From the NCBI GenBank assembly GCA_030435675.1, contig CM059623.1:3560012-3624011 (forward strand): a DNA stretch of 64,000 nt, read 5' to 3'. The translations under genes were made by a program, and so were the position numbers. Positions 1 to 13,383 of the stretch are shown here, piece after piece; within the stretch, counting starts at the first letter, position 1; each line of letters starts with the position of its first letter. The notes under the pieces were generated by a model. It searched no databases. It was not told the DNA's origin and was given only the letters and a program-made list of their open reading frames with translations. This stretch comes from Steinernema hermaphroditum (Eukaryota > Nematoda > Chromadorea > Rhabditida > Steinernematidae).

Positions 1-96
1 AATTTTCCGGGCTTCATGTATTTGAACTAGACACAAAGCGGAGTCATTTCTACATGTGGCAGCTTAACATTTTTTCGGGTGGGAGGAAAAGATCGG

Positions 97-172
97 CCCC
101 GGACGGGATCGAACCCCGGACGTCTGATCCGACTCATAACACTGCCCCACTACCAATCAGCCACACAGTCAC
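97..172 (-). other. degenerate tRNA-like sequence
   Basis: On the minus strand this reads as a tRNA-like unit. An A-box-like TGGCTGATTGGTA comes first, a B-box GGGTTCGATCC follows about 45 bases later, and a TTTT run lies just beyond it. The acceptor ends do not pair, so it is not a functional tRNA as seen. It is probably tRNA-derived (SINE head or pseudo-tRNA), one of many in this window. Confidence 0.55.
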
Positions 173-1740
173 GCCTGCAATGGTGGTTTCTTGCTACATA
201 CCCTACTGTGCACAATTTTCTCACGCTTTTTCTGTGATTTTCTCTTCTCTTTCGCCTTTTTATGATCATGATTTGAGCGGTCTTATACCTAGGCCGCCGC
301 ATCCCCCATGTCCCCTTCATGTCTCCCCCCAATTTTACCAGACCTTCTACGTCTCGTTCTACCCATAGCGGGACGATAATCTCTTCAAGGACAGGAAAAC
401 AGAGAAAGGCATGGGATGGTTCCCAGGACAATTAGGAAACGGTGGCTGTTTTCGATCAACACATTGAATCGTAGACGTTCATCCGGATGTCTAAGTTTTA
501 GTTCCAACAGGAAATGTTTCTATGACACATCGGAATACCATCATTTCCGATGCGTTCCAAACGGATATACACAGGAGATAGACCCCGAAAACGTGGTGCT
601 CAGCTCAACATTCAAATCGTTACTGTATCCGGCTACAAAGTAAGACTACAACTGTCTATTTGCGGACTTTGTATCCGGTGCAGCAAGGCACGCAAGTGTT
701 CTCAGTGGTCTTAGGTTGAAAACATTTCATAGAAGCCAGTGGCCCCGGCGATGATTAGGGCTGTCTCGAGGCATACGGTAATGTGGGTGACAAATTCACT
801 CTACTATACTCCATGACATCATCGGACTTTTTGATCTTGTTGTTCGGCCGCGGCGCCCTACTTTATTTGATGAAACTACAATGTGGTTCTTGAGCAAGGG
901 CGCATGCCTAATGCGCGACATTATGCAAATTGGCAACGGACCGGGAGGTATACGGTAGTGGTGTGGCGGTATGGAAAACAAGGCTACATTTACTAATTTG
1001 AGGAACGGCACTCCAGGTGTGGAGGGCTTGTTTTTCACGCGATGCATGCTCTCTGATCCAAGCAGGACTTGCGGCTTCGCAAAACATGAGGCTCATGCGG
1101 ATAAGACATCCTTGAACACCTTCTATACCCTGAATCTGGTCTCGTTGCGATGTAAATTTGTGTACATAGCGGAAGAAGAGAAACTGGGATATACTACCAA
1201 TTTAAATAATTACACAACTAGTTGCATAATTGATGAATGACATTATGTAAATTGGGTGGCCTACGCTATTCCTGGCTCTGTGTCATATCTATGCTGCCTC
1301 AGTGATATCAGAATAGTGAAGGAGGTATAATTTGGGGCCGATATCAATAGGATTACGGTCATCGTAAGGGGTACAAGTGGAACTCTGGAAATTGGCTGCG
1401 AACTCACTAGATTCTGGCCCATCTAGTGGCTTAGCTGAGACACTAGATGACCACTATTTTGCAAGATTTTGCGCTGTACTTCACATAATTTTCAGCTATA
1501 TTGGTTCACGTTCCCTTTTAGGCTAGCGGGGATACGGTAGGCAAAAAGAGGCATCACTGAAACACTCCCCGGATACCGTACCTCATAACTTCAGCGGTGT
1601 AGAGCTGCTTGTGCTGCGGGTAGAGGAAGAGAAGTGGGGGAGGATTAGTGCCCATGGTCGGGAAGACACAAGTACTCATAATCAGTGCGTTGTCCCAGCG
1701 CTGGACACCTCGCGGCGGTTCGCGGAATGACGGCGGCAAC
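173..1740. other. gene-free stretch
   Basis: Only short unconvincing ORFs are present on both strands, none with a family resemblance or good splice context. No repeat structure was obvious by eye. I see nothing that supports a gene. Confidence 0.5.
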
Positions 1741-2060
1741 CAAGACGGTGGGGGAGTGTGTTAGGGAGTGAGGGTGGAGATGGCGGCGGCGACAGCGCGC
1801 GAGTGCTTCGAGGCGGCGCCACACGCGCTCCTCGCCGCCGCGTCCTCCCGAGGGGAACCGAGGGAAGGTGGGGAGGGCGCGCCAAGGAGCTAATTAAACG
1901 TTTCCAGTCGGAAGTGGCCGGGATTGGGGCGAAGTTCGAGGTGCAAGAATGGGGAGGCCAAAGGGCGGCGAACCGCTTGGTGGCGGTTTTTTGGAGGAAT
2001 TGTTTCCATGGAGAAGGGATTCGGTGGAATAGGCCCCACCTACATTTGAATGTGAAGGTC
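1741..2060 (+). promoter_or_regulatory. GC-rich island, possible 5' exon
   Basis: This stretch is far richer in G+C and CpG than its AT-rich surroundings. On the plus strand an ATG at 1780 opens a short alanine-rich frame of about 37 codons (begins MAAATARECFEAAP) that ends at TAA, with a possible donor (GAAG/gtgggg) before the stop. It could be a CpG-rich promoter with a first exon, or only a promoter. No downstream exon was identified, so coding status is unproven. Confidence 0.3.
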
Positions 2061-2064
2061 TAAG

Positions 2065-2995
2065 ACTGTACGGACAGTGGATACGGTAACTAATAAGTCT
2101 TTGTGAGACATATGAGAGAATTGGAGCTTGGGGTTCGGTGGCCTAGTTTCTCTACGGTATAAAGCTGAGGGAGATTCTCCTAGACCAGTCTAAAAACTAA
2201 AAAATGCTCAGTTATGATTTTTCACGTCAGCATCTTGTGGAAAGTCAACATAGCATATCCATGTGTTTACAGTCCATCTATACTACACCTTCTCCCTCCT
2301 CAGCATGAATTCCCTCAGCCGAACGTCTGTTGACAGTCAACCGGCCGTTGCTAAGCTCTCACGAGCTTCTATGGCAAAGCGCTTTGGATGCGGATTTCTA
2401 GAAAGAAACGCGCGGGACAAAGCGGCTAACGTCTTATCCCTAGAGGTCGACATCGTTCACCGAGCGTTTTATTACTTTTTGCAAATGTTATAAGAACAGA
2501 AATCACGTTTTTCGCATGGCCATGCTCTCTGGAAGTCCAAGGCTGAACAGGTGGCGGCCATCATGACCCGTATGTGCACTTTGAGACAAGAGGAAGTGGC
2601 GCATGTCACGGTGTGGCTCGTGAATGATATATGATTATGCAGAATTGTTGAATGTTAAGTTCCACTACACTCTTAGGTACTACTTAATTGGTGGCCTCCT
2701 TCAAAAAACAAAGAAGTGAGGGTGGCGATATGAAAATTAGTGTTTTGCACAGCTGACGACGTACTGGCGCCTATTTACTTATCGTAATGGGCACGTCTAT
2801 GGAAGGACAGCAAGCGGACCAGACTAAACAGACAGGGCATTATTTGTCTACTCTATGGGTATATATGAGTACCAGAATAAGCTAGAACCAAAGAACCATA
2901 GAAACAAAGAGGATCCAAAATAAATATGAGGTAAAGGATGGTTTTGATTGATGGAAAAAAAACAATTTTACATGAAATAGACAAAAAAGAGCTAT
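2065..2995. other. gene-free stretch
   Basis: AT-rich sequence with short ORFs only. No recognisable gene, repeat or RNA was seen. Confidence 0.5.
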
Positions 2996-5900
2996 AATTA
3001 AAACAATTGTCCTCCGGGGGGAATCGAACTCGCGACTCATCGCGCAGTAAAATTTCGACGCAAAAGGTCACAGGTTCGAGTCCTTGCCTGGGCTTTTTGC
3101 CGTTTTTGTGATAGACTTCTTTTTGGTTAATTTGGCGTCACGTTTAATGCGTACGGATGCTGGCGCACATGAACAGTAAACACATACATGCAAGCACGTC
3201 ACTAGGTTATTTTTATGCATATATTTCATACATGCACTTCTTTGGAGTGCAACATAAAGCACATAAAATGGGCTCGAAAATTACAATCACAAAAAAAAGA
3301 CTTGACTGCGGTCAGGATCGAACCCGTGACCTTGAATCCCTCAACTCACTTGAGTCATTGGGCGTATGTTTTATTTATGTGTATGCACTAAATGATGTAA
3401 TTTTGTACTTGGAAATATGCCAGCTACAAAAAAAAGAACAAAAAAAAATATTCAGCCGAGTTGGGCATCGAACCTGCGCCGATATATCGGAAATTGATAC
3501 GCACAGTTTGGGATAGAAGGTCGCAGGTTCGGACCCCACTCCAGTCTTTTTTAAATTTTGTTTTAGATTTTCCAGATTTTTTTTACAAAAGTGAAAAACT
3601 CATTAAATCAGTTTCTGACTTTTCGGTGGTGATTTTTAAAAAGATTTGTCTACCGTCTAGACAGCCAGAGCTGTGACCCAACGGGAATTTTAGGTGTAGC
3701 CATGAGGTCATAGGTTCGGATCCCGCTTGAGTCAAATTCAATTTCTTCCCATTTTTTACAGGTTAACCGTAGACGCCACAATTCTAAAACAAATTTCACT
3801 GTTTTCAAGAAAAGTAGACGCTTCGCTCTAGACGTAAATAAACACTAATTTCAACTACACCCTCACCTTCAAAACAGCAATTTAAATATTTAAACCTGGC
3901 GTACTTGCTAGTACTCAGGCACCCCTGACTTCAGTACAAGTACACGGTCGTGCCAGCCGAAGAAATCGCGATCTCCTGGCGTGTACTTTGGACACGCCAC
4001 GGCACGGCATAAAATATTAAGCGCTGAGTCACCGGTAAGAATTTGTAATCTTGAAACGACATGCAATCGCTTAGCAAAGTCAGGTGAAACATCTGAAAAT
4101 CCCGACGGATTTCTTTTTATAATTTTCGACTGAGACTGGTAGACATGTGCATTTGGTCTGTCCGACGGTCTTCTGCCCCACCGTAGTATCAACCTTTTTC
4201 CATAGTAATCGAATGGGGTAAGAAGAATGAACGCACTTTGACACACGATACAATTCTACCTTCTTGGAAGTTTTTGTGTCACAAGGGTCTTCATGGGAAC
4301 CCTGTAAGTTCTATGTAGACACTACAATGGAGTGAGAGAATATCTCAATGTTTCAATGAGCATTCTATGTTTTTCTTCTTCAGTATTATGGGAACCGTAT
4401 GAAAAAAAAACGAATACCGTTGACACTTCTTGACCCTAAAACCGAAAACATTAGGCTGCAGTGGGTCTCAAACCCCTGGCCTCTTTCACGAAAGATTAGG
4501 AACGGAAGGTCGCAGGTTCGAGTCCTGGTGGAGTCTGTGATTTCTTCTCTAACATTTGAAATTTCTTTAACTTCGCAAATTTTTGGATGAAGCCATAAAT
4601 CATATATTTCTTGCTTTTTCAGACACTTCAGATATTTTTTCTAGGATTTCTACATTTCTCTGCGTGGTGTCAATTTTTATCCATTTAAATCAATTAAATG
4701 AATGAATATCGTATGAAAATCTGTACGACAAGACTGGCAAACAAAAAAGAAACATAAACCGAAAATCTTTGTCCCACTTGGTCTCGAACCTGCGGCCTCT
4801 AGCGTGATAGTCCATCTTAGAAATTCCGACGCAGGACGTCAAATGTTCGAGTCCCCTGCTGTCAAATGCATTTTTCGTTAACTTGCGATGTGTCCACTGG
4901 TCACGATAATATAATCCTGCATCGAATAATGCAATAATCGTCGAATGGAACCCTAGTTTATGCCTTTATGCCCGTCCAAGATACATGCTTATGTATTTTC
5001 ATAAATCACTTGTTTTTGTACAAAACGGAAATGATCCGACCTAGCTCAAACACTTCTTATCGTAGTATAAACACTCCAAAATGATGTGTGTTTTTGTCCG
5101 TTCCTCCATGTTGTGATTTAATCATCTCATTATGTATTCATTTCAGATATGTGTGTTGACGGATAGGCAGAAAACCTCTTTGTTCTAAACAACTCATACG
5201 TAGAACTCGCCGTCTGCGCCACAATCCGGAACAGTCGTGAAAAGTTTCAGCAGCAGCTGTGCGCAAGAACAGAGAAGCATAAACAAATTAAGTGACTAAT
5301 CGATGTTTTCTCATTAGCGCGTGGCCGAATCTCTCAGGCATCGCGTGCTAATCACCACGCGGTGACATGTGGGGAGCTTATGGCACGTCATTACATAGAA
5401 ACATTACAACTATCTGCGGAACTTTGGGGACGCTATGTTGTCTTCAGTGCCGTTAGGATTGCAGTCTTGCAATCTTGTTCTTCTCGATCTTGTAGAGCTG
5501 AGGTGAATCACTTGAAGCGATTTAATGAAATAAAATGCGATTCTGGAGATGTCAACTTCTACAAAGTAGACACGGAAATGAGAAGTCTAAATGCCAACGT
5601 GTCCAATATAAAGGAAAAACAACTTTTGGTGAAAACATGCTCACGTCAGAAAAAAAACGCAAAAATATTTTCTCCCAGCAGGAATCGAACCCGCCACCTT
5701 CCGCCTATTAACATGCATGTAAAGGTAACCTCACTGGCCACTCAGTAATAATAAACATAAAGTAGGACGTGCAAAAAAATGACACTCTGTCAAATAGTTG
5801 TCTGTGAAATATGACAAAAAATGTAGGTATCCGGGTGGATTCGAACCTGCGGCCTTCGGCGTCATAAATGATCGTAGAGGCACAGTCTGTTGTATATTGT

Positions 5901-8580
5901 TGTACAAGGATCTATTTCGAATAAAAAAAACAAAAAATTACATCCTTTCGACAAAAAAAAACGCTATGATCCGAGCGGATTCGAACCTGTGACCTCTCAC
6001 GCTAACAAAGAATTGGTCACAGGTTCGATGCCTTGCCGAGGCAATATTCTAGATTTTTGCAGAACAGAGGCCTAAAATCTTTTCCTACATCTTTTTCGAT
6101 TTCGATACCTCACATACATCACTCCACTTAGAGACATAACACCTTTAAAAGATTATCTCATATCAAGCTGCTTTCCGTGTTTCTCGTCATATTTACTCTT
6201 AAGCAAGTCATCATCCGGTTTAGCACCAGTAATCCGCTCTATGGCCTGATCTTACATGTGTAGAACTCCAGTCGAATAAAATCCCATAAAATGACGAATT
6301 GTCCGCACAAAAAACTGACATGACATTTCTCACCATCTTGATTTAGACCATGAGTAGACGTTCCCATGTCGCACTACCACTTAGAGGTAATCTGTCCGTA
6401 AAAATAGCAACAAAAGAAAAACAGACGCATGGAGTGATGCCCTGAGAATTCGTCAGCATGTGGCAATTAACTAAGCCTGGGAGATTATGGGTGCTTGTCG
6501 ATGTAACGTTGTAGTCTCGCATGTAGGGGTTTATAGAAATATTTCAAGGGTTTGATACATAAGAAGGTGAAGATGAATTGATGCAAACAAAAAAATAACT
6601 CTCAATAACGACAGTAACTTGTCGAAACAATGAGCTTTTGAAATATTACGCTCGCAGGCGGCACCGAACCCGAATTGTCCCGAGTGAAAATTAGTACGCA
6701 AAGGGTCACTGGTTCGAATCCCATCAAAGGCGTATGTTTTTCCGTGTTCACAGTATTTAAAGCCAATTTTCATGTGTTTTTAAACCATTCGTGGTAAACT
6801 CGCTCTCTCTGAGGTCCGGTAACCCAAACTTCCATGAAGGCTTCATTGAAATATATTTAGTCACCAACAAAAAGTACTTCATTCGCGTCCGAAGAGATAA
6901 AAAAGCAAAAAGGACTGTAGGACGCCCTATTCCCGCGCTATAAAAAATAAGGTGTCCAGTGGGGCTCGAACCTGTGACCTTGTGCGTGGAAATTATCAGG
7001 CGAGGGGTCACATGTTCGGGTCTCATCTGAACCCTATCTTTAACCTTCAAAAGGCCATTTATTTCTCTTTGCGTGGCCAATTACATAGCACCTGCAGCTT
7101 TTGCAAATCGATGGGATTACGGTACCCCACTGCATGACTATGCCTTGCATAAAAGTATCACATTTCACTCATCAGCTTGTTTTCGCTGCAAGACCACTGT
7201 TCGCTCTTTGATCACCCACATGACGCCCTGCAGCCACCCTCGCAGATCAATAATTCAGGCGCCAACCGAAACGTCTGCTTCCTCGCGGCGCTTTGTGTTT
7301 GTCCTTTATCCAAACTCTCATGAATGACTAGCCCTCTCATCGGCCGAAATCAAAGATTGCCCGCGGCCGGCACTGCCTCCTTGGACGTGTCACGAGTTCA
7401 GGTGATTACATACAATTTAGAGTGAGGGTGTATGGAAACCTGAGAGAAGTGCTAATTAGCGCTTGTTCGGAGAAAGCGGCTGCTAGAGCAGGGATCGGAA
7501 TGCTTGCAAGGTGAATGAGTAGGTAGAGGGAGAGCGGGGATTTCCGAAAAAAAAAAGAAACCCGCAATTTTAAGTTAAACATGATATAGAGAAACGAAAC
7601 TTTAAGGATGGGTTGTGTATGATCTTTGGAAGAGAGAGATATGCCCATCGGGGGTTATCCTATGGAAGGGTAATAATAGATAAGAGAAGAAGTAATACGG
7701 TCGGAAAGAGCATAGACAATCAACAAGCACATGGATATAATTATTTTTTTCAATTGTTTCATAGGAATAAAAATGATTTGATTTTGATTAAGTTGCCCAA
7801 AAGATGAAACCCAAAAATCGCTCCTTCTGACAGGCATCGAACTTGTGACCTCTCGCATACGGATTACTACAGAAGACTTTTGATTTCTGTTCGACTCCTA
7901 CAGTACTCCTCATCATTATGTATTCTGTACCAGATTCTACTTTTTTGCGTTTTATTCATGAACGTATCCTTCTTTGCATGACTGCTTACAGTTTCCACTA
8001 CCTGTTCTCAGGCGTGAGCGCTTCTCAGGCGCACACCTAATACTCAGGAGAGGTGAGTTTTAATCCGCGTTTCATAAGAATCCACAGCCTTAAACAATAG
8101 GCGCGTTCCGATTATTTCAGGTTTTATATGTTTTCGGTCAGGTGTTTTCTTAGAAGGATAATCTTGGATTTTGTTTCTTGAAAACGTAGAAGCACTAACA
8201 TCTATGGACAGTTTGGATACGGTAATCTGCATAGTATTCATGTGCTATTTCTCACCAAATGCCGCAAAAATGATTGAGATCCAAAAAACAAAATCAGAAA
8301 AATCTGTCCTTCCGAAGTGCATTGAACCTGTGGCCTTTCGCGTATGGATTACTGCACAAGACATGGCAGGTTCGATACCGCCCAGAAGACTATTTTTTCA
8401 TATTTATTGTAGGAAAGTCGTAAAAATGGCCGTCTTGAATTTCTATTGATTACCCACTTGAATAGACATGGTGCAGAAAATAATGCTGCTTAGGGTGGGG
8501 TTCGAACTTATGACCTTTCACGTGCAGATTACCACACCGGATGTCACAGGATCGATCCCGTCCGGATGGGTCTTTTTCTT
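2996..8580. repeat. cluster of fold-back tRNA T-arm (B-box) hairpins
   Basis: About fourteen elements, most of them 80-95 bp. Full ones have the complement of a tRNA T-arm at the left (type TCGAACCTGTGACC) and a T-arm at the right (type GGTCACAGGTTCGA), so each strand reads like the 3' half of a tRNA. Approximate positions: 3003-3095, 3308-3345 (half), 3451-3545, 3700-3730 (half), 4455-4540, 4770-4865, 5670-5720 (half), 5825-5870 (half), 5965-6050, 6650-6735, 6950-7035, 7825-7905, 8307-8390, 8490-8575. The clearest has a perfect 12-bp inverted repeat at 5983-5994 and 6015-6026 with a 20-nt loop. None has a tRNA 5' half, so these are not tRNAs. No protein gene is supported between them. Confidence 0.75.
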
Positions 8581-8589
8581 TTTTCGGAA

Positions 8590-10000
8590 AATTCCATTTT
8601 GACATATTTCTGAACCGAAATTTTTCTTTATCAATCAATGTAAGCACCTTAATTTTTTGTAAATCTTCTATTCACTCTGAGAAAGTCGAAACGATTTCCA
8701 TGTTAAGGCGGATTGCATGGACAACCAGATTCCCATGATAGCACGACTCCGTTGTATTTTCTTTATTCTTATGTCCCTTTTGATATCCTTTGCTTCGAAA
8801 ACAACGAACTCACCTATAGGACGGCCTTCTATTGAGCTGTTCACGTCGTTTTCGCGCCTCATCGTCGCTCATCCCTTCGATCTCCGGAGGCAAAATCTGA
8901 AATGTCATCTTGTTGAAATGCTTCTTTGTTTTTGCTTCTGTGTCATTTGGTGCGGTAGGCCGTCGACACGTGGTCTGAGCTCGCTGGCCTAGAGGTGCGC
9001 GCTTTGGGAGATGGCAATGAGATAAACATGCTTGTGACTACGATGAGAGGGACTGAAACATCTCCGGCCTCAGATTCCCTTGTACGTCATTTTAACCGAA
9101 AACTGTGCTTCCTTTGCGCCTACCATATTCATCATTTTCGCGCCTTTTCCAGCACCTTCCTCATGAATATTTCATTTCATCTTTCACCACCCCGATAACC
9201 CAACTCCGTGCGCAGGTGTTTCGCTAATTAAAGTGTGTCCTGAAGCGACAAAAATGTCCGTTTTACGGTCGACTTTGTGTCGCCGGGACTCCTGTGTACT
9301 TCCTGGTGGGGGTGATTCGAAGACAAAAGGTGTGGGGGAGTGGGCTAGAATTTCGGAGAATGCACTTTGATGAGAAAATGAATGATTGGAAACATTGCAG
9401 GGAGTATAAAAATGTGAAGAAATTAAAGGGATTAAAGTTTGTCGGCGCTAATTAGTACGAAAGAGCAATAAAATGTGGTCACGAGTACGATTTCTTTGAA
9501 AGTTTTTTATCGTCTGCTAGACAAAAGGTGCATGAGTTGGAGTCTCTTGGTGTCGGTCTCGAGGTCAGGGATCATCTTAGAGGGGCTTTCTTAGTCCGGC
9601 GATTTCGCTCCTTTTTTAGCGCCAAGCAGCCCTGCGAATGGTGTACATAAAAGAATGTGTCTCTTAAAAGTGATCCAAATATGCAACCGGCTGTAAGACG
9701 AGAATTCATGCCGTCTACAGCTGCTGTCTACTGTCTACCTCTCCAGTTTGTCTACCGTTTTCGTCAATTGCCCTATTATTGTCTAGACTGTCGTTGCAAG
9801 TGCCGTGTTTGCAATTAGGAGTCACCCTTTGGTTTTGTGTCCGAACTGTTCCGTTGGTAATGCATAAACACTCTCGTTTTGGTCACACCACGTCTTCACT
9901 CCGCCAGGAAAGCCACGAAAACACGCCGGCGTATATGGCAACAATGGCGCCCAGAATGGTGTATACAAAAGAGGCTGGCTAAAAGTGCCTGAAAAAATGT
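8590..10000. other. gene-free stretch with small dispersed repeats
   Basis: No supported gene. Two short related segments, around 9620-9665 and 9935-9985, share a GAATGGTGTA(C/T)A core and flanks and are probably repeat fragments. One GTCTAGAC palindrome lies at 9781-9788. Confidence 0.45.
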
Positions 10001-10007
10001 GGCTCCG

Positions 10008-10195
10008 CGTCCCAGAGATATAATGGCAGTAGAGCGGCAACCCTCAACTGCCTGTGTGGCTCATTGCGAGTGTCCTTGATTCATAGTCGGAAGGTGGCGG
10101 GTTCGATTCCCCTTCGGGTCATTCGCAGGCACACGGAAAAGCACATTCAGAAACCAACGGACTCGTCTGTTTTCCACTATTATAAAAGGGAAAAA
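10008..10195 (+). repeat. tRNA-derived SINE, copy 1
   Basis: An A-box-like GTGTGGCTCATTGCG is followed about 45 bases later by a B-box GGGTTCGATTCCC, then a body with CCAACGGACTCGTCTGTTTTCC. The same order of blocks occurs at 33,995-34,225 and in part at 22,982-23,110, which marks a dispersed SINE family rather than a tRNA gene. A conserved leader (CCCAGAGATAT) precedes the A box in copies 1 and 2. Confidence 0.65.
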
Positions 10196-10489
10196 AACAG
10201 AACAGGCAGGTCAAGTTGTATTGACCTCATCCCAATGACTAAGAACTACGATTGATGCAGATCAGATCAAAATAAGCACAATGTCGGGCATTTATGGTGA
10301 ATCAACCATACAGATCCTTCGGTTCTCCTCCTTTCGGTAGACAGACAGATGAAGGTAGATAAACAAACAGGTAACATGCAGGAAGCCTAGCTGTATACAG
10401 TGACCTCATTCCGAGGACCAAGATTACATAAAAACACCGGATCACCTGAATAAGAAGCCCAAGTTTTCCCTTTGGAATACGATCAAGAA

Positions 10490-10900
10490 AGCACGATATC
10501 GGACATTAATAGCGAATAACAGCTACAGCTCTGCGGGTGGCCTTTCTGCATTTGTTATATGAGAAGGATTCGTCGCTAAGCTCAATTAAATAGCTTTTTT
10601 AATTGCCCTCCCGACATCACAATTACAATTCGCAGTCTGACTAGCGCTCATCGAATGACGTCGTGTTTGTTTCCCGAGGCCATAGAATAATAGACGAACC
10701 TTGACATAACACAAATTATTCGAACCCGAATAATTGTACTTCACCAATCCATGGCTTATATATTAGCCATTCAATTGAGGATAGCGACGAGTCACCATTA
10801 TATAACAAAGGCCACCCGCAGAGCTGCCACAACAATCGGCCATTGTGGGATTGATTCGCTTTTCGTGGCTATCGATGTCCGATATCGTGTTTGTCTCGAC
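10490..10900. repeat. fold-back element, arms about 75-100 bp
   Basis: The left arm (10,490-10,562) contains GCACGATATCGGACAT and AGCTCTGCGGGTGGCCTTT. The right arm (10,797-10,897) carries their reverse complements in reverse order (AAAGGCCACCCGCAGAGCT, then ATGTCCGATATCGTG). About 235 bp of AT-rich sequence lies between. A weaker direct relative of the left arm lies at about 10,255-10,320. It is probably a non-autonomous inverted-repeat element with no coding capacity. Confidence 0.6.
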
Positions 10901-10904
10901 CTGC

Positions 10905-13380
10905 ACGACACGGTCAAGTAATGAACTGTCGAATCACGCATATAATTGCTTTTCTGTGATACACCCTCGACTGCAGAAGAATGACATGGCTTTAAAAAGC
11001 TGTTTTGATCATTGTAGCGGAAGGAGGTAGACTCCAATTAAGAGGGAAGTGATGAGATCTTCATGCAGACAACAAAGTCGTTTTCGTCAAACGCTATACG
11101 CAAAGAATATTAGCGCCGTTGATGACTAATGATGACTGCATTGAAATGAACAAAGAATCCGTGGACTGTTGTTTATAGTTTGTCGTCCCTTTTGTTTCGA
11201 TCGGAATGGAAATACTTCACTGTTCACATCCGATGATGGACCGTTAGACCAGGTGGTCCGTGATCAGATGGACAGTGTTTTGTTAATGAAAGCCATGAGT
11301 TATGGCCGCACCAGAACGATTAACTAAAACTGCATTATACGTGCACTTTGGGCCAATAAAAAAGTGCGGTTTGTCTGTATTCTGGACGTGTAGCGCAGTG
11401 CCAGAAAGTCTAGATAAGTCTCCAAAAATGATTAGTGGGAAATTGGTAATTGTTGGTTAGTATGCGGTAATGTATCAAATCGATGAGTAACGTCTACTTC
11501 AACACGCCTTTTGAGGTTACCCCGTTCTACATGCGAACAGTGCTGGGTAGTAGTCCCCCTCCGTCGTCTAGACTGACTAGACGCCCAGTTGTGTCTACGA
11601 TTGTGCATATAAAGGATGTGATTGCCCCCACTCAACCGATCGTTCCCCACATCTCAGGCACGACAAACTTTGTCCGTCCATGTTTAGAACGGTTGAATTA
11701 TCTGAATGGTCCCGCCACGATCCGGTTCATTTGCTAAACTTGGATTAGAGTGCGAAGTGTTTTCAAGAAGGTTCACATGTTTTCTGCGAAAACAAGTATG
11801 GGAAACGTGAAAAAGTGAAAAAACTGGAAACCTGGATTGTGTTTTCCAGGCACACAAACTAATCATTTCCAATTATTAATTTGTCGTTGACAATATCCCA
11901 AAAATATAATTAGCTTTTGATAATTGAATGAGAAATCTCCGCCTACTTGATTGTTGGGATAGATGATGTACTTGAACCAAATGTTTGACTTTGACTTGAC
12001 TTTTAGACATGAACTTTCAGCTAAACTAAGCTCAAATATATCAATATCAGTTTTGATCCTGTTTGGAAATCTCCGAATCTCCCGACAGCAGTTGTACATT
12101 CAAACGGTGTATACCTTGAACGATAAACATGCATACATGTTAATAAACTGCCACTTAAATCAGCGGCCATTTTCGATGCATCAGCCCAAGATTAGCTTCT
12201 ATTTAGTACGTTGGTTACCGGAACCATACAGAATGATCTTTGGAACGAGGCCACAGCTTTCATCACAACGGCGACATTTTGTTTCAGCTCCTTTTTTGGC
12301 CCTTTTGACAAAAAAAAAATGGAGAAAAACACGATTCTCGACTTTCGATTCTCGCGAAGAAAAGACGCGCCACCCGAGTTGCGAAGAATCGAAAGGACAT
12401 CTTTTGTTATATTTAGCGGCATGTTCGTCAATCCTTCTTTTTGTGTGCGCGACGACGTGTAAACAACTTCTTCTCAATGAGCCCACTTCGCATCTTTGGT
12501 GTTTTAAGACCGTCAAAAGTCACACGTTCGTTTTGCACTTATGGAGAGGGATCGGAAGTGACAAGAAGTGGAGATGTATCATCGCTTTGATACAATAGAG
12601 AGCAATCACAATTTGTACCTTACACTACCTATCCATAATTTCTAAAATTACGAAATTGCGTTCTAAAGATCATGTTATGGGTTCTAAAGAGTTGTGGCCT
12701 TTTCATCGCTTGTGTTACACATCATTTGGTACATAGGGGAGCTAGAAACTGTAGCAATTAATTGAAAAGAGCGTCTGCTTTTGAGAGAGTTCGATAGCAT
12801 TTTAAGGTAAAAAATTCAGAAATTCGTCACCACGACGGCTCAATCCCTTTATTTCTGACTTGATAGAGTTCAGGCATGGCTATCTCAATTTCAAAAATTT
12901 CTATAGAGATATCAGCATTTGCAAGAAACTGTTAATGAGCGATTCGCCCTGAGGTTCGGATCCGCCTGCAGGCTTAGTTCGTTATTTTTTCGCGGCTTCG
13001 GATATCCTACGATATTCGAAGATACCCTGCGATCGAGTCCACCCCACTCCATAGAGATATTTCTCGCCAGTGAGCAGCAGAAACACCGACCGATTCACTC
13101 CTTTCCATTTGTTAAAGAGTAAAGGAATGTACGATACGCCCAAAAATCAAAAGTAAAAAAGTCGAAACGTTTAACTCAAAATGTAATTTTTTATATTCGC
13201 CTTTCATCTCTTTCATTATTTGCCTTATATCACAAGCACATTATACAAAAACATTCGATTTCAAGAAGGTCCATTCAATTACAGTGTAAGAAACCCAGTT
13301 AGAAACCTATCCAAAACCCCACAGAACATGGGCCACCCAAACAGTCCAACTTATTTACAGCGTTAGTCAGCGAAAACATC
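10905..13380. other. gene-poor stretch with one unexplained 211-codon ORF
   Basis: A plus-strand ORF from 11,963 to 12,598 (211 codons) is the longest here, but its translation resembles no family I know and lacks splice or leader context; I treat it as chance. A T-arm-like GGTTCGGATCCGCC lies at about 12,951-12,966. The repeat at 11,497-11,662 is listed separately. Confidence 0.35.
11497..11662 (+). repeat. dispersed repeat, pair with 27,405-27,543
   Basis: Both copies, in the same orientation, share GTCTAGACTG(A/T)CTAGACGCCC, TGTCTACGATTG and ATAAAGGATGTGATTG, then CGTTCCCCAC. They are diverged and of similar length with no ORF. The class is unknown. Confidence 0.6.
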
Positions 13381-13383
13381 GAT

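Noticed and set aside
2996..8580. CRISPR-like array of regularly spaced palindromes
   Set aside because: Spacing is irregular, the units are diverged and carry tRNA T-arm sequence, and the genome is clearly eukaryotic.
11963..12598. 211-codon plus-strand ORF
   Set aside because: No family resemblance, no acceptor near the ATG and ordinary AT-rich composition; the opposite strand is also open for long stretches.
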